A stretch of DNA of 24,843 bases from an uncultured Prevotella sp. (GTDB lineage Bacteria; Bacteroidota; Bacteroidia; Bacteroidales; Bacteroidaceae): the NCBI GenBank assembly GCA_937898715.1, contig CALEKA010000015.1, positions 1 to 24,843 of the forward strand, given 5' to 3'. The notes beneath the pieces were generated by a model that saw nothing but the letters and a program-made list of their open reading frames with translations, searched no databases and was not told the origin of the DNA. The position numbers were made by a program, and so were the translations under genes. Positions within the stretch are counted from its first letter, which is position 1, and every line of letters starts with the position of its first letter. Below are positions 15,124 through 23,274 of the stretch, piece by piece.

Positions 15124-17178
15124 TTATTTGATGAGTTCTACAGAACGATTCACAAACTTATTGAGTGCCTCACCACGGAGGAGACCGTTCTGAAGCAAAG
15201 CCAAGTCGACGAGTTGTGAAGCAATCTTGTTGCCCTTACCATAGTTGGCCCAAACTTCCTTGCGCTTATTCTCCAAGTTAGCAATGTCGTCATTACATTT
15301 CTTCATGTCGTCCTTCTCAGCATCGGTCAAGTCTTCAGGCTTCTTGTCCTTCTGCTCACTTTCAAGAGCTGCATGACGAGCACGCATGCCCTTCAGTTCG
15401 TTTTCGATAGGAGCGATCTGATCTTTGACAGAAACCTTCATATCATCGAGAATGCCCTTTACCAAGCGGTGATCGGAGTTGAGCACGACATTGTACATAT
15501 CAGGCATTTCACCATAGAAAGACATGCCCTGCTGATAGCGACTTGCATCCTTCATACGACGCATATACTCGCTCTGCGTGATCACTACCGGTGCGGCTTG
15601 TTCACCCATGGCAACAGCTTCTACGTGGAATTGTGCCTTGTCCACCTGCGGAAGGATGGCTGTGAAAGCTCCATCAAGCGCAGCCACGTCTTCAGCAGCA
15701 AGCTGCTCTTTCTTCTCGTCTTCCTTGCGGATAATACGGTCTATCACGTCGCCATCTACACGACTAAAGCGACTCTTCTCAAACTTCTGTTCGAGCATGC
15801 TCACCATAGCGGTATCGAGCTGTCCGTCAAGCAGCAATACGCTGTAACCCTTGCTCTTTGCCGTTTCGATATAAGCATACTGCTCTTCCTTATTCGTGGC
15901 ATAGAGGTAGATTAGGTTGCCATCTTTGTCAGTCTGAGCGTCCTTGATCAAATCACGATACTCATCGTAAGTAAAAAATTTGCCATCTACGTCTTTAAAG
16001 AGCGCGTAAGTCTTTGCTTTGTCGTAGAAGTCAGGTTCAGAAAGCATGCCATAATGGATAAAGAGCTTCAAGTCGTCCCATTTCTGCTCAAAGTCTTTTC
16101 TGTCAGTCTTGAAGATAGACTGCAAGCGGTCGCTCACTTTCTTGGTGATGTAAGAAGATATCTTCTTCACGTTGGAGTCGCTCTGCAGATAACTACGACT
16201 CACGTTCAGGGGAATATCTGGAGAATCGATTACACCATGAAGCAATGTGAGGAAGTCGGGAACAATGTTTTCTACCTGATCTGTCACAAACACTTGGTTG
16301 CAATAGAGTTGTATCTTATTGCGATGAACATCAAGATTGCTCTTAATGCGCGGGAAGTATAGCACACCGGTGAGGTTGAACGGATAGTCCACGTTCAAGT
16401 GAATCCAGAACAAGGGTTCATCTGCCATCGGGTAGAGTTCACGATAGAACTTCTTGTAATCCTCATCTTTCAGTGTAGAGGGAGTCTTAGTCCAAAGCGG
16501 AGTGGTGTCGTTTACAATGTTGTCCTTTTCCGTTTCTACCTCTTTGCCATCTTTCCATTCAGTCTGCTTTCCAAAAGCAATAGGCACAGGGAGGAAACGA
16601 CAGTACTTGGTGAGCAGTTCCTGTATCTTATTCTTTTCGAGGAATTCTACACAATCATCTGATATGTGGAGTACGATATCCGTACCACGATCGGCCTTTT
16701 CGCAATCATCAATCTCAAAGGCAGGCGAACCATCGCAAGTCCATTTTACGCCTTTTGCGCCATCTTGATAGCTACGAGTGATGATGTCTACTCTATCAGC
16801 TACCATGAATGAGGAATAGAATCCCAGACCAAAGTGGCCGATAATAGCCGAAGCATCGTCTTTATACTTCTCTAGGAAGTCGTTTGCACCAGAGAACGCA
16901 ATTTGATTGATATATTTGTCGATTTCCTCGGCTGTCATACCGATACCACGATCGCTTATGGTCAGCGTCTTGGCATCTTTATCCACGCTTACGCGCACGG
17001 TCAAGTCGCCGAGTTCACCCTTAAAGTCACCCTTCATAGCGAGTGTCTTGAGCTTTTGTGTTGCATCGACTGCGTTGCTTACTATTTCGCGCAAGAATAT
17101 CTCGTGATCACTATAGAGGAACTTCTTGATTACCGGAAAGATGTTTTCCGTAGTTATACCAATATTACCTTTTTGCAT
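15124..17178 (-). CDS. htpG: Molecular chaperone HtpG (Hsp90)
   Basis: This 684-residue cytosolic ATP-dependent chaperone has the GHKL ATPase signatures in order: EIFLREIVSNAVDATQKL (26-43, N35), SDRGIGMT (75-82, D76) and GHFGLGFYSSFMVAD (114-128). The middle domain carries LNVSRSYLQSD, the equivalent of the catalytic-arginine loop. The C-terminal dimerisation region ends with LLQNGLLRGEALNKFVNRSVELI. It is about 60 residues longer than E. coli HtpG (624), partly through a Lys/Glu/Asp-rich segment near 610-650 (charged, coiled-coil-like), which is common in Bacteroidetes homologues. The start ATG at 17178 gives the standard N terminus. It has its own terminator; no heat-shock operator could be recognised upstream. 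Confidence 0.97.
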   Translation of the reverse strand: MQKGNIGITTENIFPVIKKFLYSDHEIFLREIVSNAVDATQKLKTLAMKGDFKGELGDLTVRVSVDKDAKTLTISDRGIGMTAEEIDKYINQIAFSGANDFLEKYKDDASAIIGHFGLGFYSSFMVADRVDIITRSYQDGAKGVKWTCDGSPAFEIDDCEKADRGTDIVLHISDDCVEFLEKNKIQELLTKYCRFLPVPIAFGKQTEWKDGKEVETEKDNIVNDTTPLWTKTPSTLKDEDYKKFYRELYPMADEPLFWIHLNVDYPFNLTGVLYFPRIKSNLDVHRNKIQLYCNQVFVTDQVENIVPDFLTLLHGVIDSPDIPLNVSRSYLQSDSNVKKISSYITKKVSDRLQSIFKTDRKDFEQKWDDLKLFIHYGMLSEPDFYDKAKTYALFKDVDGKFFTYDEYRDLIKDAQTDKDGNLIYLYATNKEEQYAYIETAKSKGYSVLLLDGQLDTAMVSMLEQKFEKSRFSRVDGDVIDRIIRKEDEKKEQLAAEDVAALDGAFTAILPQVDKAQFHVEAVAMGEQAAPVVITQSEYMRRMKDASRYQQGMSFYGEMPDMYNVVLNSDHRLVKGILDDMKVSVKDQIAPIENELKGMRARHAALESEQKDKKPEDLTDAEKDDMKKCNDDIANLENKRKEVWANYGKGNKIASQLVDLALLQNGLLRGEALNKFVNRSVELIK

Positions 17179-17367
17179 GATTGTATGTTTTTTGTTTTAT
17201 ATTTTTATCCTTTTCTCCTACAAAACGCGTGCCATACAACCATATCATGCATACAAAAATGCGTTTTAAGCACTTCTTTTCCTAATATATTTGCCTTACT
17301 TCTTTGTATTTGTGCAGTATTTAGCATGAAAATAGCATTTAGCACTCAGTCTTTTATATGCACAACA

Positions 17368-17409
17368 AGCCCCGTGATTCCACACCATTCATGTAAGAAT
17401 CACGGGGCT
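17368..17409 (-). terminator. Hairpin terminator after prs
   Basis: AGCCCCGTGATTC (17368-17380) and GAATCACGGGGCT (17397-17409) form a perfect 13-bp stem about 31 bases after the prs stop on the minus strand. The following sequence (TTGTTGTGC) is only moderately T-rich, so efficiency is uncertain. Confidence 0.72.
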
Positions 17410-17440
17410 CTATAAAATGAAAATCTAAGAATTGTTCTTA

Positions 17441-18376
17441 TTAGATAAGGTATTGAGAAGAAATGCTTTCATTCTCCATCACACGACGAATGGTTTCTGC
17501 CAACATACCGCTTACGGTGAGTTCCTTCACCTTCTCGCATGTACCACGATAAGGGATGCTGTCTGTAAATACCATTTCCTTCAAGGCTGAAGCCTGTACG
17601 CGTTCATCAGCAGGACCTGACATAATGCAGTGGCTGGCAATAGCACGCACGCTATTAGCTCCACGCGACATAATCAGATCAGCGGCCTTAGTGATCGTAC
17701 CAGCTGTATCTACGATATCGTCAACGAGTACAACGTCCATGCCCTGTACATCGCCGATGATTTGCATATCAGCCACTTCGTTTGCTTTCTTACGGCTCTT
17801 ATTGCAGAGCACCATGGGGCAATCGAGATACTTTGCATAAGAAGCAGCACGCTTAGAACCACCCACATCGGGCGAAGCAATGCAAAGATTCTTAAGATTA
17901 AGGCTCTTGATGTAGGGCAACATCACGGTTGAAGCATAGAGGTGATCTACGGGAACATTGAAGAAGCCCTGCTCCTGATCGGCATGCAAGTCCATTGTCA
18001 TCAAGCGATCAATACCTGCCACGCTGAGCAAGTCGGCAACGAGTTTAGCGCCAATGCTCACACGAGGCTTGCTCTTACGATCCTGGCGTGCCCAACCAAA
18101 ATAAGGAACCACTGCGCAAATGCTTCGAGCTGAAGCACGCTTAGCAGCGTCGATCATAAGGAGGAGTTCCATAAGATTGTCTGAGCTGGGGAAAGTGCTC
18201 TGTACCAAGAACACATCGCGGCCACGGATGCTCTCTTCGTAACATACCTCGAATTCGCCGTCAGCGAACTTTGTCACCGTGAGGTCGCCTAACGGGCAGT
18301 TAAGTTCCTCACAAATCTTTTCAGCCAAATATCGGGAAGCTGTGCCCGAAAAGACCATAAAAGAATTGTTATTCAT
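17441..18376 (-). CDS. prs: Ribose-phosphate pyrophosphokinase (PRPP synthetase)
   Basis: This 311-residue cytosolic enzyme transfers pyrophosphate from ATP to ribose 5-phosphate to make PRPP for nucleotide, His, Trp and NAD synthesis. Family features are FADGEFEVCYEESIRGRDVFLVQS near the N terminus (37-60), the ATP-loop PYFGWARQDRKSKPR (91-105), the divalent-cation site MDLHADQEQGFF (128-139) and the PRPP-loop VDDIVDTAGT (218-227). Length is typical. It lies 100 bp downstream of the ThiE/TenI-like gene on the same strand with no strong terminator between, so co-transcription is possible. No box matching TAnnTTTG was found directly ahead of it. Confidence 0.97.
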   Translation of the reverse strand: MNNNSFMVFSGTASRYLAEKICEELNCPLGDLTVTKFADGEFEVCYEESIRGRDVFLVQSTFPSSDNLMELLLMIDAAKRASARSICAVVPYFGWARQDRKSKPRVSIGAKLVADLLSVAGIDRLMTMDLHADQEQGFFNVPVDHLYASTVMLPYIKSLNLKNLCIASPDVGGSKRAASYAKYLDCPMVLCNKSRKKANEVADMQIIGDVQGMDVVLVDDIVDTAGTITKAADLIMSRGANSVRAIASHCIMSGPADERVQASALKEMVFTDSIPYRGTCEKVKELTVSGMLAETIRRVMENESISSQYLI

Positions 18377-18476
18377 TGTGTTGTATATGAAATGTTATTA
18401 AAGGTGTCTACTATTATAATATGTGTGGAGCCATGAGCACTTCAACGCTTGATGTTTCAGCTTATCTTTGCGTTGC

Positions 18477-19085
18477 TCACTCTGCCTCCTTACGCAGTTT
18501 TCGGAAATGCAGTATGAGTTCTTTAAAGTCTTGAGTGGAATGGATGCTAAAGCGATTCCATATATCGCCCAATATTACTGCGCCTCCAAAACCAAGGTCT
18601 TTTACCATCTTTATATTGTCAAGTTGCACACCGCCCAAGGCCATTACCTTTCGATCTATCACCTTTTGACGCGCCAACTCTCGCAACTCTGATAATTCGA
18701 AGTGTGAACTATATCCTTCTTTTGAAATGCTATTGAATATCGGAGAAAGAAACACGTAGTTGCACGCTTTCTTGTGGGCTTTTACTTCTTCTGCCGTATG
18801 ACATGAGCAAGAAATATGTCCTTTATATTTCGGGGGCAATTCTGGATTACGGTGGTTGAGATGAATTCCTTTCAGATTGTATTCATCCTTTAGGTAGAAA
18901 TAGTCGTGCACCACAATCCGTTTCCTATATATCTCAGGTATGAGCGTAAGCAATCTTTCAGAATAGACAGGCTCTGTATGGGGCTTACGCAAATGCAATA
19001 CCTCCAGACCCTCGTCAAAAAGGGCATTCAGAATCTGATGCTCCTCCACAAAGAAATATGGAGTACTCATTAATATTAGTTTCAT
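18477..19085 (-). CDS. ThiE/TenI-family TIM-barrel protein (thiamine phosphate synthase-like)
   Basis: This 202-residue protein has the order of motifs of the ThiE/TenI family: LEVLHLRKP (28-36), RIVVHDYFYL (56-65), GIHLNHRN (73-80), SCSCHTAEEV (92-101), YVFLSPIFNSISKEGY (110-125), MALGGV (148-153) and GGAVILGDIW (167-176). ThiE joins the pyrimidine and thiazole parts of thiamine; TenI is a thiazole tautomerase. The phosphate-loop and substrate residues differ from standard ThiE (for example SPIFNSISKEG where ThiE usually has GPxFPTxTK), so which activity it has is open. An in-frame ATG further upstream (19178) would add 31 basic residues, but a clear promoter (19109-19140) lies between the two, so the start at 19085 is chosen. 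No other thiamine genes are nearby. Confidence 0.8.
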   Translation of the reverse strand: MKLILMSTPYFFVEEHQILNALFDEGLEVLHLRKPHTEPVYSERLLTLIPEIYRKRIVVHDYFYLKDEYNLKGIHLNHRNPELPPKYKGHISCSCHTAEEVKAHKKACNYVFLSPIFNSISKEGYSSHFELSELRELARQKVIDRKVMALGGVQLDNIKMVKDLGFGGAVILGDIWNRFSIHSTQDFKELILHFRKLRKEAE

Positions 19086-19108
19086 GATGCGCCTTCTGTT
19101 TTTGACTG

Positions 19109-19140
19109 CAAAGATAGTGTAAACCGACCGCACTGCAAAA
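19109..19140 (-). promoter_or_regulatory. Promoter of the ThiE/TenI-like gene
   Basis: On the minus strand, TTTTG (19136-19140) is followed after exactly 19 bp by TATCTTTG (19109-19116), a perfect TAnnTTTG -7 box followed by C. This is the best promoter in the window and leaves about 17 nt of leader before the ATG at 19085. It shows that the longer ORF starting at 19178 is not the translated form. Confidence 0.85.
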
Positions 19141-19245
19141 CGAATATCAAAGATTTTCTTTTCTTTGGCACACGACACAGCTTTTATTCTTACTTTACTT
19201 TACAAAAGTGACTTCTATCAGCGGAATAAACAAAGAATATTAAAA

Positions 19246-19401
19246 ACGCGTTGGCGGAATTCTTGGTTAACTGGTAAACAAGTTGACAAGTAAATATGTC
19301 TTAGACTACTTGTTTCGTTAAAAACGAGAACGATTGGAGTCGACAAACTTACCTGTTAACTTGTCAACTTGTTTACCCGTTTACAAATTCCGCCAACGCG
19401 T
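19246..19401. repeat. 156-bp palindromic repeat element, complete copy
   Basis: The element has perfect 16-bp inverted ends, ACGCGTTGGCGGAATT (19246-19261) and its reverse complement (19386-19401). Inside each end lie three to five tandem 8-bp units of the form GTTAACTG, GTAAACAA, GTTGACAA. The non-palindromic core (19303-19350) contains a small TCGTT-AAA-AACGA dyad. The core recurs at 24796-24843 in the opposite orientation with one mismatch in 48 bases. It has no coding capacity and no obvious target-site duplication, and resembles a MITE or an intergenic repeat. Confidence 0.85.
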
Positions 19402-19428
19402 AACCTATAGCTTTTTTGCTTCAATATA

Positions 19429-19564
19429 TGTCCGATTCATAGGAAATCGGACACATATGTATAGGGAATCGGACAACAAGTGATAACAATCAGACAAGCA
19501 ACGTCAGTTTAAGACCATACCTTTGTAGCGTGAACGACACGTGTAATATAATTAGCGTCCGATT
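19429..19564. promoter_or_regulatory. Array of five 9-bp AATCGGACA-type sites (probable operator)
   Basis: Direct copies are AATCGGACA at 19445-19453 and 19467-19475 and AATCAGACA at 19488-19496, with start-to-start distances of 22 and 21 bp. Inverted copies are TGTCCGATT at 19429-19437 and CGTCCGATT at 19556-19564. The third direct copy ends 21 bp before the TACCTTTG -7 box, so it occupies the -33 region. The arrangement suggests a transcription activator bound on one face of the helix. The regulator is not encoded in the window. Confidence 0.7.
19518..19525 (+). promoter_or_regulatory. -7 box (TACCTTTG) of the large surface-protein gene
   Basis: TACCTTTG matches TAnnTTTG. There is no TTTG -33 element at the expected distance; instead the last AATC(G/A)GACA site lies there, as expected for an activator-dependent promoter. 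The leader would be about 160 nt and contains a small hairpin (TGACGC 19622-19627 with GCGTCA 19633-19638). Confidence 0.65.
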
Positions 19565-19691
19565 GTAATACACTGTAGGATATTGAGAGTTCCATTCTAC
19601 AATATTCAATAAATCCGTGGCTGACGCACTTCGCGTCAACACTGCTTGCAAACAAGGAAAGATTTTCAAACCGAAATAAACACTTGAACAG

Positions 19692-22600
19692 ATGAACAGA
19701 ATCAAACAAATTCGGCTTGTCGCGATGCTATTGCTCGTGATAGCTTCGCTCGTTCCTATCGGGACATGGGCACAAACTGATTACGACCCGTCCGTAACGC
19801 TTGAAGCCTTAGATGGGAACCCATTAGGTTATGATAATGAAACGTACGCCAACCTCGTTGATGGTAAAAAGACAGAAGGAAACTTCTCTAAATGGTGTTG
19901 CCGTTTTCCTACGTCAGATCCCGCCTATGTCATCTTCAAAGCAAGTAAGGCAGGAGTGCCTTTAGGCTATACGATCACCACAGGTAATGACAACGAGAGA
20001 GAAAATGGTCGCAACCCTAAGTCATGGAAACTTTATGGTAACAATGAGGGAAAGGATGGATCATGGACACTCATTCATGAGGTGACGGATGACCAAACGC
20101 TTCAGGATAAAAACTATACGTCGTACGACTTTACCTGCACGAGCACTGCATCCTACCAATATTTTAAATGGGAGATCAGCGCACACCATTCGTCCTATAC
20201 CTTACAGATAGGCGAGTTTGAGCTCAAACTACAGACATGCTCTCACCTAAACTCTGATGGCTCATCGGCCCTTGGCGAAACAATAAGTACCATTGCCGCA
20301 ACATGCACCCAACCTGCTTATACAACGCATAAATGCTCGTTGTGTGAACGTATTGTAGAGGTCGTAAGCGACTTTACTCTTGCACCTCACCAACTCAATC
20401 ATCATGAGGGAGTTGCTGCTACATGCACAAACGCTGGTAGTAGAGAATATTGGCAGTGTGGTGTATGTAACAAACTTTTCAGTGATAAAGATGCTGCGAC
20501 AGAGATTGCTAACGTGGCAAATATTAAAGTTCCAGCAACAGGACACAACTATGATGAGAACGATGTGTGCAAGAATTGCCAGCGACAAATTCCTTTCGTT
20601 GAATTAGGCGAAAATACGATAACGGTAGAAGCGGCAGCTGGTGATAATTATCATGAAGTCAGCAGTTATTGTCTTTATAAATATAAAGCTACAGACGATG
20701 GAATATTAGAGGTGATGGCTGAAAGCAATGAGGACACTTATGGCTCGTTGTATGTGAATCCCACAGATAGAAACCCCTTGATCTTAAAAGACGATGGTAA
20801 TGGCCTGGACTTTAAATTTGCCTACAAGGTAACGAAAGACGCCATATATTATATTGGTGTAAGAGAATCTTCTGGTAAAGCCATTAATGATGAAATAAAA
20901 CTCATTGTGAAACAGAAGAAACAACCAGAAGACTTGGTTGGCAAAGGAACTGAGGACGAACCTTACATAATGAAAACTGCAGAGCATCTTGCTTGGTTCC
21001 GTGATTATGTAAACGCTGGTTGTACCAGTACTTGTGCAAAAATTGCTGATGATGTACAAGTAATTGACATGAGCAGCGTGTGCCATCCGGCAGATGATGA
21101 TAATCATGTAGCAGAGTTAAGCTGGGAGCCTATCGGCAGTACTGCCGGCAATTATATGGGCACATTCGATGGAAATGGGAAAACCATCAAAAATCTCTTT
21201 ATCAATTCAAACTCTAGTAATACTGGTTTCTTCAATTATGCTTTCAGCGGAAGTATCAAGAATATTACGTTCGACAATGCGAAGGTCATTGGTAATGATA
21301 ATACAGGAATATTGGCAGGACTTGCTGAATGCACTATCCAAGGAATCAAAACATTAGACAACTGCTCTGTAAAGGGAACACGGTTTACTGGAGGTATCAT
21401 AGGATATATGCACGGAGGTTATAACATCAGCGATTGCGAGAACCATGCCACAGTGAAAGGAGAAAGTAGAGTCGGAGGTATTGTCGGGTCAATAGAAAAC
21501 GACAATACTACTGAATCTTTTTCCATTAGCTCATGCGCAAACTATGGATCGATATCATGCATAGAGGATATGGCTGGTGGCATAGCAGGGTATGCTATGT
21601 TTAATACTATTCAGAATAGCGCCAACTATGGCTATGTTAAGGGACAAATGAGTATAGGGAATATAATAGGTTATGCATATCAATGTACTATAAGCAATGT
21701 GCTTGCCGCAGGTAATGTAGTAGCTATTGACAACAACTTTATTGGTCTCTTTGTTGGATATATTCCTAATTACTGCCAAGCTACCGGTATCTTGGCATAC
21801 AATAGCAAAGCTACGATTACCCAACCTGTTGGTGAGGGTACTCTATCCTATTCTGAAGGCATTGTAAAGCCATTCACTACAGAGCAACTTGCAAGTGGTG
21901 AGGTGACCTTCCAACTCAATGGAGGCAAATCAGAAGGCACGCTTTTATGGTATCAGAAATTGGGCGTTGACGAAAATCCTGTTCTGAAAAAGGCTGAGGG
22001 AAATACGGTGTATCAGGGAACATACTCTTACTGCGATGGGAAGTCTTCATCATACGCCAACATTGCTGATGAAGGGAAACAGATACACAGAGAAGTTTTG
22101 GCCACTCCAACGTTGGATGCCGACCAGCATATCTATCATGTGGGTTGTCGCAACGAGAACTGCCCAGAGCACAAGTATGCAGTAGATAAGACTGGCAAAA
22201 TTGAAGCAACTCTCAATGAGGATGGATCAGCATTTACTGTCGAGAACATGACGATCGACGATGCTACGATCTACGATAGCGAGGCTAAGTTTACAGCATC
22301 ATCCTGCATCTACAATCGTACATTCAGCAACGATAAATGGCAAACCATGTATGTGCCATTCGAATTTAATAGTAATGACCTTCCTGAAGGATATGAGTTG
22401 GCACTCATCAACAACTTCCATGAATATGAACAAACGGACGGAACGTACAATGTGGTGCTTGAGGTGAAGAGAGCAACAGTGAACACAAGCATCCCGGCGC
22501 TCACTCCTTGCCTTATCAGAATGAAGGAAGAGCCAAGTGAGGCTAAGGCGGAGACTTTCACCTTCTCCAACGTAGCGTTCTATCCTGCAGAAAAGAAGAG

Positions 22601-22985
22601 CATCAACTGTTCAAGCGTCAGTCGTTACTATGAGTTTACCGGAACGTTTGAAGGCAAGACGGGATTTGATGAAAGTAAGGATTTTGTGATGAACAGAGGA
22701 GCACTGCACATGGCAGGCGAACAAACAACTCTGAAACCACAGCGTTGGTATCTTTCTGCCACCAATCGCAATGCAAACAGCGGTGAATCGCTGAACGCAC
22801 AACAGAAGTCTATCACAATCCGCGAGATTGTCAGCGGCAACATCACTAGCATTGGCGAAATCTTTGTAAACACAGAAAAGATCTCAAGCAGCACAGATGG
22901 CCTCTACGACCTCCAAGGTCGCAAACTGAACAAAGTTCCTACTCAAGGCATATATATAATGAATGGTAAGAAATACGTGAAATAA
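19692..22985 (+). CDS. Large secreted multidomain surface protein (discoidin-like, CxxC repeats, GLUG repeats)
   Basis: This 1097-residue protein begins with a signal peptide (about 1-28, ending TWAQ). Residues about 35-182 resemble an F5/8 type C (discoidin) carbohydrate-binding domain (YANLVDGKKTEGNF ... NPKSWKLYGNN ... YQYFKWEI). Three CxxC pairs follow: C215/C218, C256/C259 and C293/C296. From about 417 (GKGTEDEPYIMKTAEHLAWF) comes the usual opening of a GLUG-repeat region, with GGIIGY (567-572), GGIVGS (595-600) and GGIAGY (629-634). Residues about 860-1060 are beta-rich and unassigned. The end (GLYDLQGRKLNKVPTQGIYI ... NGKK) is a short sorting-like tail of the type seen in Prevotella surface proteins. 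A role in adhesion or glycan binding is inference. The gene has its own activator-like promoter and is followed after one base by a small ORF. Confidence 0.88.
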   Translation: MNRIKQIRLVAMLLLVIASLVPIGTWAQTDYDPSVTLEALDGNPLGYDNETYANLVDGKKTEGNFSKWCCRFPTSDPAYVIFKASKAGVPLGYTITTGNDNERENGRNPKSWKLYGNNEGKDGSWTLIHEVTDDQTLQDKNYTSYDFTCTSTASYQYFKWEISAHHSSYTLQIGEFELKLQTCSHLNSDGSSALGETISTIAATCTQPAYTTHKCSLCERIVEVVSDFTLAPHQLNHHEGVAATCTNAGSREYWQCGVCNKLFSDKDAATEIANVANIKVPATGHNYDENDVCKNCQRQIPFVELGENTITVEAAAGDNYHEVSSYCLYKYKATDDGILEVMAESNEDTYGSLYVNPTDRNPLILKDDGNGLDFKFAYKVTKDAIYYIGVRESSGKAINDEIKLIVKQKKQPEDLVGKGTEDEPYIMKTAEHLAWFRDYVNAGCTSTCAKIADDVQVIDMSSVCHPADDDNHVAELSWEPIGSTAGNYMGTFDGNGKTIKNLFINSNSSNTGFFNYAFSGSIKNITFDNAKVIGNDNTGILAGLAECTIQGIKTLDNCSVKGTRFTGGIIGYMHGGYNISDCENHATVKGESRVGGIVGSIENDNTTESFSISSCANYGSISCIEDMAGGIAGYAMFNTIQNSANYGYVKGQMSIGNIIGYAYQCTISNVLAAGNVVAIDNNFIGLFVGYIPNYCQATGILAYNSKATITQPVGEGTLSYSEGIVKPFTTEQLASGEVTFQLNGGKSEGTLLWYQKLGVDENPVLKKAEGNTVYQGTYSYCDGKSSSYANIADEGKQIHREVLATPTLDADQHIYHVGCRNENCPEHKYAVDKTGKIEATLNEDGSAFTVENMTIDDATIYDSEAKFTASSCIYNRTFSNDKWQTMYVPFEFNSNDLPEGYELALINNFHEYEQTDGTYNVVLEVKRATVNTSIPALTPCLIRMKEEPSEAKAETFTFSNVAFYPAEKKSINCSSVSRYYEFTGTFEGKTGFDESKDFVMNRGALHMAGEQTTLKPQRWYLSATNRNANSGESLNAQQKSITIREIVSGNITSIGEIFVNTEKISSSTDGLYDLQGRKLNKVPTQGIYIMNGKKYVK

Positions 22986-22986
22986 T

Positions 22987-23154
22987 ATGAAGAAGAAGAT
23001 TTATCAAAAACCAGAGGCGGTGGTCTACCAAATGCAGCCTGCAAGCATCTTGGCTGCATCTCCTACTTCTTCTGCTTCAGAAGACCGCGACAAAAGAGGA
23101 TCTCTCTATGACGAAATAGGTTTCAGCGGAGAGATCTGTGAAGATCCAGAATAA
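22987..23154 (+). CDS. 55-residue protein of unknown function, coupled to the surface-protein gene
   Basis: The ORF starts one base after the stop of the surface-protein gene and was found by direct translation (ATG at 22987, TAA at 23152-23154). The product starts MKKKIYQKPEAVVYQMQPAS, continues ILAASPTSSASEDRDKRG and ends in an acidic segment with DEIGFSGEICEDPE. There is no signal peptide. The pattern Y-x-K-P-E-x-x-V followed by a hydrophobic-Leu-Ala-Ala-Ser stretch resembles many very short Bacteroidales proteins that I know only as hypothetical. The coupled position, the terminator right after it and the clean codon use support a real gene. Function is unknown; a peptide precursor is one possibility. 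Confidence 0.7.
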   Translation: MKKKIYQKPEAVVYQMQPASILAASPTSSASEDRDKRGSLYDEIGFSGEICEDPE

Positions 23155-23175
23155 CTGTAATTCGTAAAAAAAGCG

Positions 23176-23220
23176 AGGGCTGCAAGCGTGACAATGTCGT
23201 TTGCAGCCCTTGTTGTGTTT
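23176..23220 (+). terminator. Terminator after the surface protein and 55-residue ORF
   Basis: AGGGCTGCAA (23176-23185) pairs with TTGCAGCCCT (23201-23210), extendable by three inner pairs (GCG with CGT), followed by TGTTGTGTTT. It lies 21 bp after the small ORF stop, which supports that ORF as the end of the transcript. Confidence 0.8.
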
Positions 23221-23274
23221 GTTCCTATAGTTCCGTGGAGCTGATTGCTTCTCTTATATTAAATTCCAAACTTA

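Noticed and set aside
18461..18470. TATCTTTG box on the plus strand at the end of the ThiE/TenI-like gene
   Set aside because: It matches the -7 consensus but points antisense into that gene; no plus-strand gene follows for more than 1 kb and no -33 element is seen.
18435..18478. Hairpin GAG...CAACGC/GCGTTG...CTC between the ThiE/TenI-like gene and prs
   Set aside because: Stem is short and bulged with no T tract on the minus strand, so it was not called a terminator; co-transcription remains possible.
19246..19401. Possible CRISPR array or simple terminator at the octamer repeats
   Set aside because: Units are only 8 bp with no spacers, so not CRISPR. The structure is far longer than a terminator, lacks a T tract at its ends, and recurs elsewhere.
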